A stretch of DNA of 25,210 bases, from positions 1 to 25,210 of the forward strand of contig CATISE010000218.1 in the NCBI GenBank assembly GCA_949538655.1. Reading direction: 5' to 3'. This DNA is from Marine Group II euryarchaeote MED-G33. Lineage in GTDB: Archaea; Thermoplasmatota; Poseidoniia; Poseidoniales; Thalassarchaeaceae. The translations under genes were made by a program, and so were the position numbers. Under the pieces are notes generated by a model that saw only the letters and a list, made by a program, of their open reading frames with translations, had not been told where the DNA came from and searched no databases. Within the stretch, counting starts at the first letter, position 1. Every line of letters starts with the position of its first letter. Positions 15,752-24,548 of the stretch are shown here, one piece after another.

Positions 15752-16296
15752 GCCTCCTCATTAAGCCAATCGTGTGCACCAAGAGCGGTTTGCTTACATG
15801 TCAAACCAATCTTGCTTGAACGTGGGTCGTGTGGATTTAGTGAAAGCGATACAATCCGGGCTCTGACTGCTGTTCCTTCAGCTAGATATTTGCCCGACTG
15901 GCGTCCTTCAATTCGACGTAGACCGACGTTGATATCGATTTGTTCATCGAGAATCTGACTCTTGTGTAGTAGGGCTTCCATCGGGCCGATTCGTACGAAT
16001 GCTCCAAACTCGTGGACTTCGCTAACAGCACCATCGACAATTTCGTTGCCATCCATGGTGAAAAGAAGTGCCTTGAAGCGAACTTTTTGGTAAATTGCGC
16101 CATCACCATGGATGATCCGTCCACGGCCTTGTAGTTCGTGATCCAACGTGAGCAAGATGTAGTTTCCATCATCGTCAAATTTACCCTCAAAAGCAGTTGC
16201 TGCTAGACGGTCGACGTGTTCCGAAAGGGATTTCCCCTTTTCGATATACTCCGCTGGAATTCGAATTGTATCTTCGATAGTTTCGAGACTATACAT
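15748..16296 (-). CDS. rpoE: DNA-directed RNA polymerase subunit Rpo7 (RpoE')
   Basis: A 182-aa stalk subunit, homologous to eukaryotic Rpb7, which binds emerging RNA together with Rpo4. The N-terminal tip domain covers MYSLETIEDTIRIPAEYI through about residue 80 (TLDHELQGRGRIIHGDGAIY). The S1 RNA-binding domain follows, from EIVDGAVSEVHEFGAFVRIG through GIGLTCKQ-like sequence at the end (KIGLTCKQTALGAH). ATG 16296 was chosen because GGAGG lies about 9 bases upstream; an in-frame GTG 15 bases earlier sits on that Shine-Dalgarno. It is first gene of the operon and ends in a 4-base overlap with spt4. Confidence 0.95.
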   Translation of the reverse strand: MYSLETIEDTIRIPAEYIEKGKSLSEHVDRLAATAFEGKFDDDGNYILLTLDHELQGRGRIIHGDGAIYQKVRFKALLFTMDGNEIVDGAVSEVHEFGAFVRIGPMEALLHKSQILDEQIDINVGLRRIEGRQSGKYLAEGTAVRARIVSLSLNPHDPRSSKIGLTCKQTALGAHDWLNEEA

Positions 16297-16333
16297 TTTT
16301 TTTTCCTCCACCCGGATTTACCCTCAGCAGAGA

Positions 16334-16434
16334 GGAAGCCTAGGACGGGAGACCCGTGAGCCTCCCGTCCCTCATCGGCTTCCGCCTCCAGAGGAGAGGT
16401 CGTCCAAGACGATTCGGCGACCGAAGACCCCTCT
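16334..16434. ncRNA. Foldable GC-rich block between rpoE and the giant surface gene
   Basis: The block has a 7-bp stem GGAAGCC/GGCTTCC (16334-16340 with 16377-16383) enclosing a perfect 9-bp stem GGACGGGAG/CTCCCGTCC (16343-16351 with 16362-16370) around a 10-base loop. A second unit follows, with AGAGG/CCTCT outer pairing and a TCGTC-CAA-GACGA hairpin inside. Base composition is richer in G+C than the flanking genes. It could be a non-coding RNA on either strand, a structured leader of rpoE, or promoter-side symmetry. I could not match it to tRNA, RNase P RNA or SRP RNA landmarks. Confidence 0.35.
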
Positions 16435-16476
16435 ATGAACGCTTCGCAAATTGATGATTTCGGAAAACTGCATTCT

Positions 16477-16493
16477 GGGACACTATGTGTCCC
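16477..16493. promoter_or_regulatory. Perfect 17-base palindrome, candidate operator
   Basis: GGGACAC-TAT-GTGTCCC is an exact inverted repeat 56 bases before the giant surface gene start and about 180 bases upstream of rpoE. The size and symmetry fit a dimeric regulator site, but a small RNA hairpin is equally possible. No TATA box could be identified with confidence in this divergent region. Confidence 0.35.
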
Positions 16494-16548
16494 ATGAATA
16501 GCCTTGACGCACGAACGTTCAAGAGGTGTTCTGTGGGCATAACCATTG

Positions 16549-19500
16549 ATGGCGAGCGGAGCCCATGCGGTGACGAGAACACCAATTCTCATGATTGGGT
16601 TGATTCTACTCTTGATCGGGCAAAGTTTGTCGCCACTCGCATTTGTGGAAGATGAGGCTGAAAAGTCCACGCAAGGGCGAAATGGCGATGTTTGGATTGA
16701 TGGAGGAATCAGTTGGCCACAATTTGGCCGGACCCCTGGTCACGAGTCTGCAGTCCCTCTCCATGACCCGACAGAACCTGAATCGGGTGAATTGTTGAGC
16801 ATTACCAATCCAGTTGTAAATTGGAACCATTACGATACGGAAGATACAGGCGTCGAAACATTGGGCGTTTCAGTGGGCAACTTTAGTGGGAATATTGACA
16901 CGGGTGGACTCATCCTTGATTCTTGTGCCAGAGATAGTTTATCTCCGATCTTCATCCACCAGGATAATTCACATGCTTGGATGAGAATTGTCGATGGAGA
17001 TACCAGTGATACGATGTGGGAGGTCGACATTGGCGCCATCGATCGAGAAGTCAAATCCACACCACTGATTGTCGATCTCGAGGATGATGGCGCGCTTGAA
17101 ATCATTGTCGTTTATGACACGAATGGGCAGGCGACTGTTGAATTGTGGTCGCCTGATATCGAATGCGACGTCACAGGTTGGAAGCCGGGTGGAAACCATG
17201 AAACTGAACGCTTGTGGAGATGGAGTCATTCGACATTTGAAATGGCGGCAGACCGTACCTGCCAAACATGCCACGACCCAGTCGCACAACCACTTCTTGC
17301 AGATTTGTTCTTGGATGGAAGCCCTGAACTTGTTCTTGCAATGATGGATGATGTAAACGACGAACCAAATGTCGTCGCCTTGCCTTTGCCAACATCTGGT
17401 ACACCCAACTCCCTTTGGGAGGTGACACTGGGTGAGGGAACCCACCCCTCTGATCCCGCTTGGGTGCAAATTGATGCTGTATCATCATCTATTGTCTTGA
17501 CAACCATTAATGAAAACAATGGCAACATGTGGGTCTGGAAATTAAATGCGGCAAATGGTCAAATCGAGTATGAAGAAACGCTGAGTAACCTCGATGGTGA
17601 TACGTCTTCACCTCACGTCCGTTTACCGGGCCCCATCATCACCCAATTAGACTCGGACCCCGCCCCTGAGATGGTTGTGACAATTCCCTCTGACGCTGAT
17701 GGTCCTGGCACAGCCGATGGTGCAACATTCGTGGGCCTTGATGTCACGGATGCAGCCACGATTTTCTCTTTAACCGCATCAAATGGATATGCTGATGCAC
17801 CTCCTGCCTTGATGGACACAGATGGCAATGGGATTACCGATCGAATCTGTTGGAACACATGGTATCGGGATGGGATTTCTTGGCATGGCATGGTTGGTTG
17901 CCATGATTACAACGAGCAGAATCAGAATACATGGCTCGACTGGAATCAAATTGTAGAAGGTACATCTGGAAATCCAAATGATGAGATTGCTGTCTCGGCA
18001 CCAACACCGATGGATATCGATGGAACTGGTTTCGAAGAGATCTTGGTCACATTTGGGCGCACCATCTACGCACATGATGGAGAAAGTGGTTCACGTTCAT
18101 CAATCAATGCAGACTGGGTTTCAGGACTTGAATTACCCCACCGTACATGGGCAGATCATGCGCTTGCTGATTTCGATAATGACGGTGCACTGGATTTGCT
18201 TGTCGGAGACATGTTGATTTCTCAAGCTGGAGCTGATATCAGGCCATATGAAGATGGATTGGGCATAAGATTCAACCCCAGCACACCAGACCCTGGCCAA
18301 ATGGTTTCAGTCACGGCCTTCTTTGAAAATGCGGGGACGGACTCAACCACGACTGACACCTTCGCAAGAATGTATGTCGATGGTGAATTGAAGCATACTC
18401 ACAGAGAGGGGGTATTGGACCCTAGGCCACCAACTGGAAATGGTGCTTCTGCTTCGTTTTCATTCGATTGGTCCGGTGGATTGGGCGAACACACCTTTGA
18501 ATTGCGCCTTGATGAACATGGCAATGTCACCCAAACGCGTACCGATAATGATGTCGCGACGACCGTCCTGAATATCATTGCACCATACAATGTCAGCATA
18601 GGCCTCCCACCCGATCCTGTAAGGGTTCTGCCTGGTGGACTAACGAATGTTCAACCACTCATCACCTCAACCGGTAGAATCGCTGGCACTTGGTCAATGA
18701 CCATCGATGAATTGGGTCTGCCGACAAACTGGTCAATTATTGACCTCGATCCGAGTTCATCTTCAGGAGTGGAAATCGATGTGGGCTCGACATGGAGCCC
18801 CACGTTGCAAATTTCGGCACCAGCAGAAGCACTTGGAACGGATTCTGGTTTCGTTGAAATTACGATGACTCTCGATTCGAATCAAAGTATTTCTCAAACT
18901 GCTATTTTACCAATTGAGGCGGAGCGTACGAGAGGGCTTTCACTCAGGGGTGCAGATGGGACTGCAAATTCGAATGGAATGGGCATCCCTGGCGAACCTG
19001 CAGCAGCTTGGATCCTCGTTGAAAATCTCGGCAATGCCCCCGAAACAATCTCTTTGCAATGGCAACAAACAACCTGGGACCCAATCATTACCTTGCATGA
19101 TTCATCGGGTCAAGAGGTCAACCCATTGGAATTGGCACCGAATGAAATTCGAGAACTGACTGCACGTCACGACGTTCCACTCTCAGCATCGTTGGGAGAC
19201 AATGTGTCCACACAACTGTCCATGTGTATTGGTTCTGGAGATGATGAAGAATGTAGAGCAATCGATTTGACCTTTACAGCAAATCAAGTTCAAGTTTTAC
19301 CCCCACATATTCGTTCAGTACCAGCAGATAACCGAACATGGGGGCTCGAGATTCAGTTGCCATCAGGTGTCGATGAAATGGAATGGGATATGGCAACAGC
19401 AGGGATGATTATGCCTGACTGGGTTTGGAGTGCGAGTGGTGCATTGTCGATCGATGGGACCACGCTTCGAGCCACTGGTAATTCAGGTGCACGTGTAACT

Positions 19501-22173
19501 GGTTCTCTGATTCTTGACATGCCATATGCCGCACCCCCTATGTTGCACACATGGATGGTACATGAAGCCAATAACAGTGGTTGTATTCTATCACTCTCTC
19601 TGCAAGTACTGCAAATCCACAGGGCAGTTCTAGAGGTGACGTCTCCAGTCATTCAGCCGCATCGAATGGATGTAGGCACACAGGACACGTTGATGCTCCG
19701 ACTTTTGAATCCAGGAAATGGCCCTGATGCCTATGACATTTCTTGGAGCGTGATTGCAAATGCCAATTTCACGGAAGACCCTGGTCTACAAATTCAAATT
19801 CCATCACCCCAGTACGCCCTTGGAGCAGGGGAACTACGAAGTGTTCCAGTCTCAATTACACTACCACAAGAAATGGCAGCCGCTGTCGTCCTAATCCTTA
19901 GATTCGAGATGCAATCAAACGGCGACCTGGGTGTAAATTCGACCACAGACATCCTCATCGAAGCAAGGCAAGATCATCGTTGGCACATGGAATTAGCTTA
20001 CAATGGTGCGGAAATCAATAATGGCGATACTTTGAGTGCAGACCCAGATGAGCAACTCAACTTCGTCCTCAGTGTAACCAATATTGGCAACCTTGCAGAC
20101 CAAATCGACATCAATCCTGTAATTTCCATCCAAACATCTGGAGATGATGATGGCACTGGGTGGACCGCATGGGGAGCTCCAAGTGACAGCATTTTGGTCA
20201 ACCAAACCCAAAACATCTCCATTGGAGTGAATGTCTCATCAGTCGCATGGAAGGATACAATTGCGACCATCAGTTTCAATGGACTCAGTGATGATACACC
20301 GATCGCCCCATTTGTCATACACATCCAAATTAACCACGTACCAGGATGGTGGGTATTGGCAGGTGGTGCCGACTTAGACATCGATCGTAATGGTGCCAAT
20401 ATTTCACTCATCGTTGAGCAACGAGGGAATTCTCCCGCTCAACCGTTCATCAATGGCTGGGTCGATGCTGGAGGTTGGAGCATTAATGTCAGCGAAAATA
20501 TACCCACTCTCGCACCAGGTGAGAGTACCAACTTTACCTGCGAGATTATTCCACCTGATGGAGCAATTTCAGGCCATACTGTCGAACTAACGCTGCGTGC
20601 AAGGAACGGTGATGGAGCGGGAATGGGGCAAACAACACTTCCGTTGCGTGTCGCAGCTTGGCACGATTATACGCTTGATTATGAGGAGGATTGGGCCATT
20701 TCATCAGTGGGTGGATTGCCATTGGCCATGCTTTCAAATTTAGGAAATGCACCCACTACGATTGATATTGAAATCCTGGGGTTGCCTGAAGGTTGGTCCA
20801 CCACAGGACCAAACCAAGTGAGTCTAGGTGTGGGGGAAAGTTCGGGGATCCCGATCTCTGCAATCCCTCCAAATTCCGACCAAGCTGGATTTGGTTCGAG
20901 TGTGACACTACGAACTACTGATGAAAGTGGTACTCAACGTGAAGCAACGTTGGCCCTTACACAAAGTAATCGCTCTTGGGCCACCAGCCCAGTATTGTTT
21001 GGGACCTCTGGGGACAAATTAGAATTGAACTTCAACCCTGGATTCGAGGTTTTTTCTGTCAAAGAAGGAAGTGATACACTTCCAGAAGCAGACGATGGTA
21101 GTTGGCTCTGGACTGTACCAGTAATGGATTCTGATGGTCAACTCGATGTGGATGGAATTATTCTTGACTTCTGGGCACGAGTACGGGCCCCACCTACACG
21201 TGCTGGGAGTTGTACAATCAACACACTGGGATCGGAACCTCAAGCGACATGTACAATCAACAATGGAACTTCAGAAATTGGTTGGACTGCAATCCTACGC
21301 GATGAAACTGGTGTGGTTATTGATTACAAATCGGGTCGTCTACTTTCCAATACTCAACTTACTGCGGATTCAAAGATTAACCTTTCAGCGCTGACATGGG
21401 ATCCAACCCCTGGTGAACATACCTTGAAAGCAACATTGCTCAATGAGAATGGGGCCATGATTGCAGAAGTTTCCAGAGAAGTCATCGTACGAGATGTCAA
21501 CTGGAATTTGGGCATTACCGCTGTGGAAATTCGTGAAAATTCCGGAATCCAGGAAATTGTGATTTCGATTAGTCGGGAAAACAAATCCAAGTTTGCAGAT
21601 GCAAACTGTTTCATCGAACTTGCCGCCACGGGGTGGGATGAGGGAGCACTACATCGAATTGATGTTGGAGGAGATTTGGCCCCACAAATTACCATTGAGC
21701 GCCCAGACCTACCTGTTGGCACTACAATCAATACTGAATTGCAGTGTGAATCCCCTTGGGACCAAGACAGTGACCCTTCAGATAACAGCAACCTGATTGT
21801 ATTGCCTGCTGGAATCGCAGAACCAAGCGAGGGGCTGGATTTCACCATGCTCCTAGGCAGCCTAGTGATTGTCTTCGGCACAATGGGCTTACTAGGTATG
21901 ATTCGGCCAGATTCAGGACCAAGGCAGGTTGAGAAGAGAATGAGAGTGCGGAAGAAATCGGCACCAACCAAGAAAGTCACATCTAAACCGATTGATGAAG
22001 ATGAGGATATTCATCTCGAAGCAATGGATGAAGAACCAGAACCATTGGTTGAAATTGAAACGGAAACTGAGGAAATAGAAGAGTTGCCTGAAGAGAAAAC
22101 CCCACCTGTTGATGAATTTGAAGCTCGACTTCAGCGACTTCGAGAGCGAAGAGACAAACTAGGAGGGAAGTGA
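16549..22173 (+). CDS. Giant membrane-anchored surface protein (FG-GAP-like plus NEW3/CARDB repeats)
   Basis: A 1874-aa protein. Residues about 11-32 form a signal sequence (PILMIGLILLLIGQSL). Residues about 50-560 carry FG-GAP/VCBS-like calcium-loop motifs (LIVDLEDDGALEI, LMDTDGNGITDR, PMDIDGTGFEEI, LADFDNDGALDLLVGD), expected to form a propeller. A CARDB-like domain spans about 570-680. NEW3-like sandwiches follow, each marked by an N-x-GN motif near 824, 1052, 1177, 1290 and 1396. One transmembrane span at about 1765-1787 is followed by a basic patch and an 85-residue acidic, coiled-coil-like cytoplasmic tail. A lone CQTCH motif at 238-242 resembles a haem-c site. ATG 16549 was preferred to the preceding TTG; no Shine-Dalgarno is seen. 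Its role is probably surface adhesion, sensing or scaffolding. Confidence 0.9.
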   Translation: MASGAHAVTRTPILMIGLILLLIGQSLSPLAFVEDEAEKSTQGRNGDVWIDGGISWPQFGRTPGHESAVPLHDPTEPESGELLSITNPVVNWNHYDTEDTGVETLGVSVGNFSGNIDTGGLILDSCARDSLSPIFIHQDNSHAWMRIVDGDTSDTMWEVDIGAIDREVKSTPLIVDLEDDGALEIIVVYDTNGQATVELWSPDIECDVTGWKPGGNHETERLWRWSHSTFEMAADRTCQTCHDPVAQPLLADLFLDGSPELVLAMMDDVNDEPNVVALPLPTSGTPNSLWEVTLGEGTHPSDPAWVQIDAVSSSIVLTTINENNGNMWVWKLNAANGQIEYEETLSNLDGDTSSPHVRLPGPIITQLDSDPAPEMVVTIPSDADGPGTADGATFVGLDVTDAATIFSLTASNGYADAPPALMDTDGNGITDRICWNTWYRDGISWHGMVGCHDYNEQNQNTWLDWNQIVEGTSGNPNDEIAVSAPTPMDIDGTGFEEILVTFGRTIYAHDGESGSRSSINADWVSGLELPHRTWADHALADFDNDGALDLLVGDMLISQAGADIRPYEDGLGIRFNPSTPDPGQMVSVTAFFENAGTDSTTTDTFARMYVDGELKHTHREGVLDPRPPTGNGASASFSFDWSGGLGEHTFELRLDEHGNVTQTRTDNDVATTVLNIIAPYNVSIGLPPDPVRVLPGGLTNVQPLITSTGRIAGTWSMTIDELGLPTNWSIIDLDPSSSSGVEIDVGSTWSPTLQISAPAEALGTDSGFVEITMTLDSNQSISQTAILPIEAERTRGLSLRGADGTANSNGMGIPGEPAAAWILVENLGNAPETISLQWQQTTWDPIITLHDSSGQEVNPLELAPNEIRELTARHDVPLSASLGDNVSTQLSMCIGSGDDEECRAIDLTFTANQVQVLPPHIRSVPADNRTWGLEIQLPSGVDEMEWDMATAGMIMPDWVWSASGALSIDGTTLRATGNSGARVTGSLILDMPYAAPPMLHTWMVHEANNSGCILSLSLQVLQIHRAVLEVTSPVIQPHRMDVGTQDTLMLRLLNPGNGPDAYDISWSVIANANFTEDPGLQIQIPSPQYALGAGELRSVPVSITLPQEMAAAVVLILRFEMQSNGDLGVNSTTDILIEARQDHRWHMELAYNGAEINNGDTLSADPDEQLNFVLSVTNIGNLADQIDINPVISIQTSGDDDGTGWTAWGAPSDSILVNQTQNISIGVNVSSVAWKDTIATISFNGLSDDTPIAPFVIHIQINHVPGWWVLAGGADLDIDRNGANISLIVEQRGNSPAQPFINGWVDAGGWSINVSENIPTLAPGESTNFTCEIIPPDGAISGHTVELTLRARNGDGAGMGQTTLPLRVAAWHDYTLDYEEDWAISSVGGLPLAMLSNLGNAPTTIDIEILGLPEGWSTTGPNQVSLGVGESSGIPISAIPPNSDQAGFGSSVTLRTTDESGTQREATLALTQSNRSWATSPVLFGTSGDKLELNFNPGFEVFSVKEGSDTLPEADDGSWLWTVPVMDSDGQLDVDGIILDFWARVRAPPTRAGSCTINTLGSEPQATCTINNGTSEIGWTAILRDETGVVIDYKSGRLLSNTQLTADSKINLSALTWDPTPGEHTLKATLLNENGAMIAEVSREVIVRDVNWNLGITAVEIRENSGIQEIVISISRENKSKFADANCFIELAATGWDEGALHRIDVGGDLAPQITIERPDLPVGTTINTELQCESPWDQDSDPSDNSNLIVLPAGIAEPSEGLDFTMLLGSLVIVFGTMGLLGMIRPDSGPRQVEKRMRVRKKSAPTKKVTSKPIDEDEDIHLEAMDEEPEPLVEIETETEEIEELPEEKTPPVDEFEARLQRLRERRDKLGGK

Positions 22174-22839
22174 TTGCAACCCCTTGATACGAAGGGTATA
22201 GCACCCTTCCACACTTTCGACCCCATGAAAGGAGATTCTGCTTCTGAACTCGCTGATATATTGGATTCAATTCGAGAAGGAGGGGATGACCTACTCACTA
22301 ATTTACCTGAATCGAATCCTGAAATCGCCTCGAATCTTGAATCGCAGGGCGTCATTGTTTCATCAGGAAGAAAATCAATCGAATGGGACGATGCTACAAT
22401 TCTATTCATCGCCCTTAGAGAAACCACTGATGACGGTGGACCTGCTGAACCACTAGACAGAGGGATCTCAATGGAGAGACTGGGAAGATTCCCCTCTGAT
22501 GATGGGAACGCAATTGCCTATTTGCGGGAGTATTTAATTCCGGAATCAGATGGGGACACGGGTTGTACACTCTTGACTCAACTCGATTCAGGTTTCCGCA
22601 AAGAAACGAGGGGGCATGACAATTTGAGTGTGGGTTTTGGTGGGCTAAAACTACATGGTTGGCTAACAATAAATGATGTGTCCAATTTGAGGACATATCT
22701 GCAGAAATCATCTTGGAAAGTTGCAAGCGATGAACGGCTGGATGGTGGGGTCAGAGAAATCGTTCGGCACCTCGTCATCATCCTCAAAACCGCTGAAAAA
22801 AGGGGTGTTGGAATTTTGATGCGCGCACATGGCGATTAG
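22174..22839 (+). CDS. Uncharacterised soluble protein, TTG start
   Basis: A 221-aa protein I do not recognise. It is acidic, without membrane spans, signal or Cys motifs. Parts look alpha/beta (TILFIALRETTDDGG, ISMERLGRFPSDDGNAIAYLREYLIPE, VREIVRHLVIILKTAEKRGVGILM). TTG 22174 is favoured because AGGAGGG lies about 7 bases upstream and it immediately follows the surface-protein stop, so the two are probably co-translated. An ATG at 22225 would give 204 aa but has no Shine-Dalgarno. Its 3' end overlaps the converging purC by 4 bases. The position suggests a partner of the surface protein's cytoplasmic tail, which is inference only. Confidence 0.75.
   Translation: MQPLDTKGIAPFHTFDPMKGDSASELADILDSIREGGDDLLTNLPESNPEIASNLESQGVIVSSGRKSIEWDDATILFIALRETTDDGGPAEPLDRGISMERLGRFPSDDGNAIAYLREYLIPESDGDTGCTLLTQLDSGFRKETRGHDNLSVGFGGLKLHGWLTINDVSNLRTYLQKSSWKVASDERLDGGVREIVRHLVIILKTAEKRGVGILMRAHGD
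22191..22209 (+). repeat. Hairpin at the junction of the surface gene and its downstream partner
   Basis: GAAGGGT-ATAGC-ACCCTTC is a perfect 7-bp stem with a 5-base loop. It begins 18 bases after the giant gene's stop and lies just inside the next frame if TTG 22174 is used, or in the leader if ATG 22225 is used. No T-run follows, so it is not a convincing terminator. Confidence 0.35.
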
Positions 22840-23747
22840 AATTCTTCACCAGTCAACCGTTCATACATGCTGCCGTATAATTCAGCGGTTTGGTTGATAA
22901 TCGTTTGTGGAAGCGCTGGAATTGGGGGTTCTTCAGCGCCCGCCTCCCTCGCCTCATACAAGTCAGTGTGATGTCCAGTTCCAAGATAGTGTTCACGAAC
23001 AAATTCTTTCGATAATGAAACGATAGTGCCTTTTTCGTAATCTTCAGCACCCCACCAACGATCTTCATCCAACGTCCCAAATGAGTCCACTAGCACAGGT
23101 ACACGTCCGGGACCGAGAGCAAATTCCTTTTTCCCATCCACATGAATCAAACCTCGTTTTGCTGCCTCGCGTTCAATGATGTTGTCTACCTGAACGACGA
23201 TTGCTAGGATCGAATCAAATTCTTCATCCGTTAGATTGGAAATCTCCAACGCCTCTTTACGATCAAGAAGTCGATCAAATTTCTCAAATTTAGTGGACAC
23301 TTCCAAGTAAGGCTCGGGTAGTTTGACACCTTCTTCTAGAACGGTCCCTGGCTCAAAACCAAATTCCTCGGCACCCACGTCACCTCGCTTGTAGCGTCGC
23401 CAGCCTCCACCAGCCAAGTAATGACGACAGATGACCTCAAGCGGTACGAACACATTCTCCATATCTCGAGGGATTGCACCTGGTTCTCGAATTACTTCAA
23501 ATCGACGAGCAAGAACACGATCGGGGGCATTCATCTCGATAATATGCGTGTCACAAATTCCAGCATCTTCAACCAGTTTGAACCAATGGCAAGAAGTACG
23601 ATTGAGACTTTCACCCTTCCTCGGAATCAGGGATGGAATGATTTGATCAAAGACTGATATCTGATTAGTATATCGAAATTCAATCACATCAGGATCGTCT
23701 GTACTCCAAACTTGCTTGACCTTTCCCGAGTATAGGAGTTCTGCCAT
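22836..23747 (-). CDS. purC: Phosphoribosylaminoimidazole-succinocarboxamide synthase
   Basis: A 303-aa enzyme joining CAIR and aspartate with ATP to give SAICAR, a step of purine synthesis in the cytoplasm. Visible signatures: the ATP-binding start LLYSGKVKQVW, the SVFDQIIPSLIPRKGESLN segment, RRFEVIREPGAIPRD with RHYLAGGGWRRYKRG, KLPEPYLEVSTKFEKFDR, and LVDSFGTLDEDRWW near the C-terminal third. It resembles the longer form of the enzyme more than the short bacterial form of about 240 aa. ATG 23747 was chosen over an in-frame TTG at 23765; no Shine-Dalgarno is seen, so the message may be leaderless. It lies 52 bases downstream of eif6 on the same strand. No other pur gene is in the window. 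Confidence 0.95.
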   Translation of the reverse strand: MAELLYSGKVKQVWSTDDPDVIEFRYTNQISVFDQIIPSLIPRKGESLNRTSCHWFKLVEDAGICDTHIIEMNAPDRVLARRFEVIREPGAIPRDMENVFVPLEVICRHYLAGGGWRRYKRGDVGAEEFGFEPGTVLEEGVKLPEPYLEVSTKFEKFDRLLDRKEALEISNLTDEEFDSILAIVVQVDNIIEREAAKRGLIHVDGKKEFALGPGRVPVLVDSFGTLDEDRWWGAEDYEKGTIVSLSKEFVREHYLGTGHHTDLYEAREAGAEEPPIPALPQTIINQTAELYGSMYERLTGEEF

Positions 23748-23799
23748 AGACCGACTGTCTACCAAATCCGTCTTTGAACATTGGGTGAATCAAGAATCC

Positions 23800-24462
23800 T
23801 TAGATTAAGCCCAAAGCATCCTCGATTCTGTTTAACTCAGGACCTGTTGTTTGTGAACCGGCCCAAGCTCCTTTGTCTGTAGAAACACAACCTGAACCGA
23901 CATACGGAGAACCGAAATTGACCGTTCCAACCATTGCAGGAACATCCAAGATTGATTCAATGGTCTCCACTTCGATCTCAGAAACATCCGGGTGTAAGAG
24001 AACACCCTTGTTGTTACAAACAGCAACACTTCCAGGTGTATCATTTCCAGCGATACTGATCGCGGCACACTTCACTTTCAAAGTCTCACTGAGAACATCC
24101 AATCCATCTTGGGGTAAAATGGGACTTGCTACCGCCCCATTTTCGTTGATGATCAATAGATTCCCTGCTGCGTTGACACCACTTTCCATCACAACAACAT
24201 CCCCAAATGAGGTCAGGTGATCGATCTCTTCCTCAGTAGCGATATCTGCTACTGCAATTCCATTTGTATTTCCAGCGATTAGTGAACCGACGAGAGTACT
24301 ACCACCCACTGACATTTGAGCGACTTCTAGACCCAGGGTATCTTCGAGTGAGGCAACCTCTTTCTTTGAAATTTGAAGTGGTGCGAAAAGAACGCGCCCA
24401 ATCATTGCGAGGTGGACACCCACTTGACTGGTACCAAGTAAATCCGATGCTTTCAGCCCCAT
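23800..24462 (-). CDS. eif6: Translation initiation factor 6 (aIF6)
   Basis: A 220-aa anti-association factor that binds the large ribosomal subunit near the sarcin-ricin loop and prevents premature joining. The family's five pseudo-repeats of an alpha/beta unit are visible, for example VGVHLAMIGRVLFAP, VGGSTLVGSLIAGNTNGIAV, MESGVNAAGNLLIINENGA, AISIAGNDTPGSVAVCNNKG and YVGSGCVSTDKGAWAG. ATG 24462 with GGAGG upstream gives the normal family length; a longer upstream frame would run into the rRNA terminator. It lies directly downstream of the 23S-5S rRNA genes on the same strand, and encodes a factor that acts on that same large subunit. Confidence 0.95.
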   Translation of the reverse strand: MGLKASDLLGTSQVGVHLAMIGRVLFAPLQISKKEVASLEDTLGLEVAQMSVGGSTLVGSLIAGNTNGIAVADIATEEEIDHLTSFGDVVVMESGVNAAGNLLIINENGAVASPILPQDGLDVLSETLKVKCAAISIAGNDTPGSVAVCNNKGVLLHPDVSEIEVETIESILDVPAMVGTVNFGSPYVGSGCVSTDKGAWAGSQTTGPELNRIEDALGLI

Positions 24463-24548
24463 GCGCGTGCCTCCGTTGAGACAGCGCCAGTGCCCGTGTC
24501 TCTTAGCCGTGCCGATGAGATATTGCGAACAGCCTATCGGCCAGAGGC

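Noticed and set aside
16334..16383. C/D box guide RNA on minus (GATGA and CTGA elements)
   Set aside because: The boxes are incomplete, badly spaced and without a terminal stem; they probably arise by chance.
16334..16434. RNase P RNA, SRP RNA or tRNA in the foldable block
   Set aside because: The conserved core elements expected for each (GAGGAAAGTCC, the GGAAG-type SRP helix 8 loop, TTC-containing T arm) were not found on either strand.
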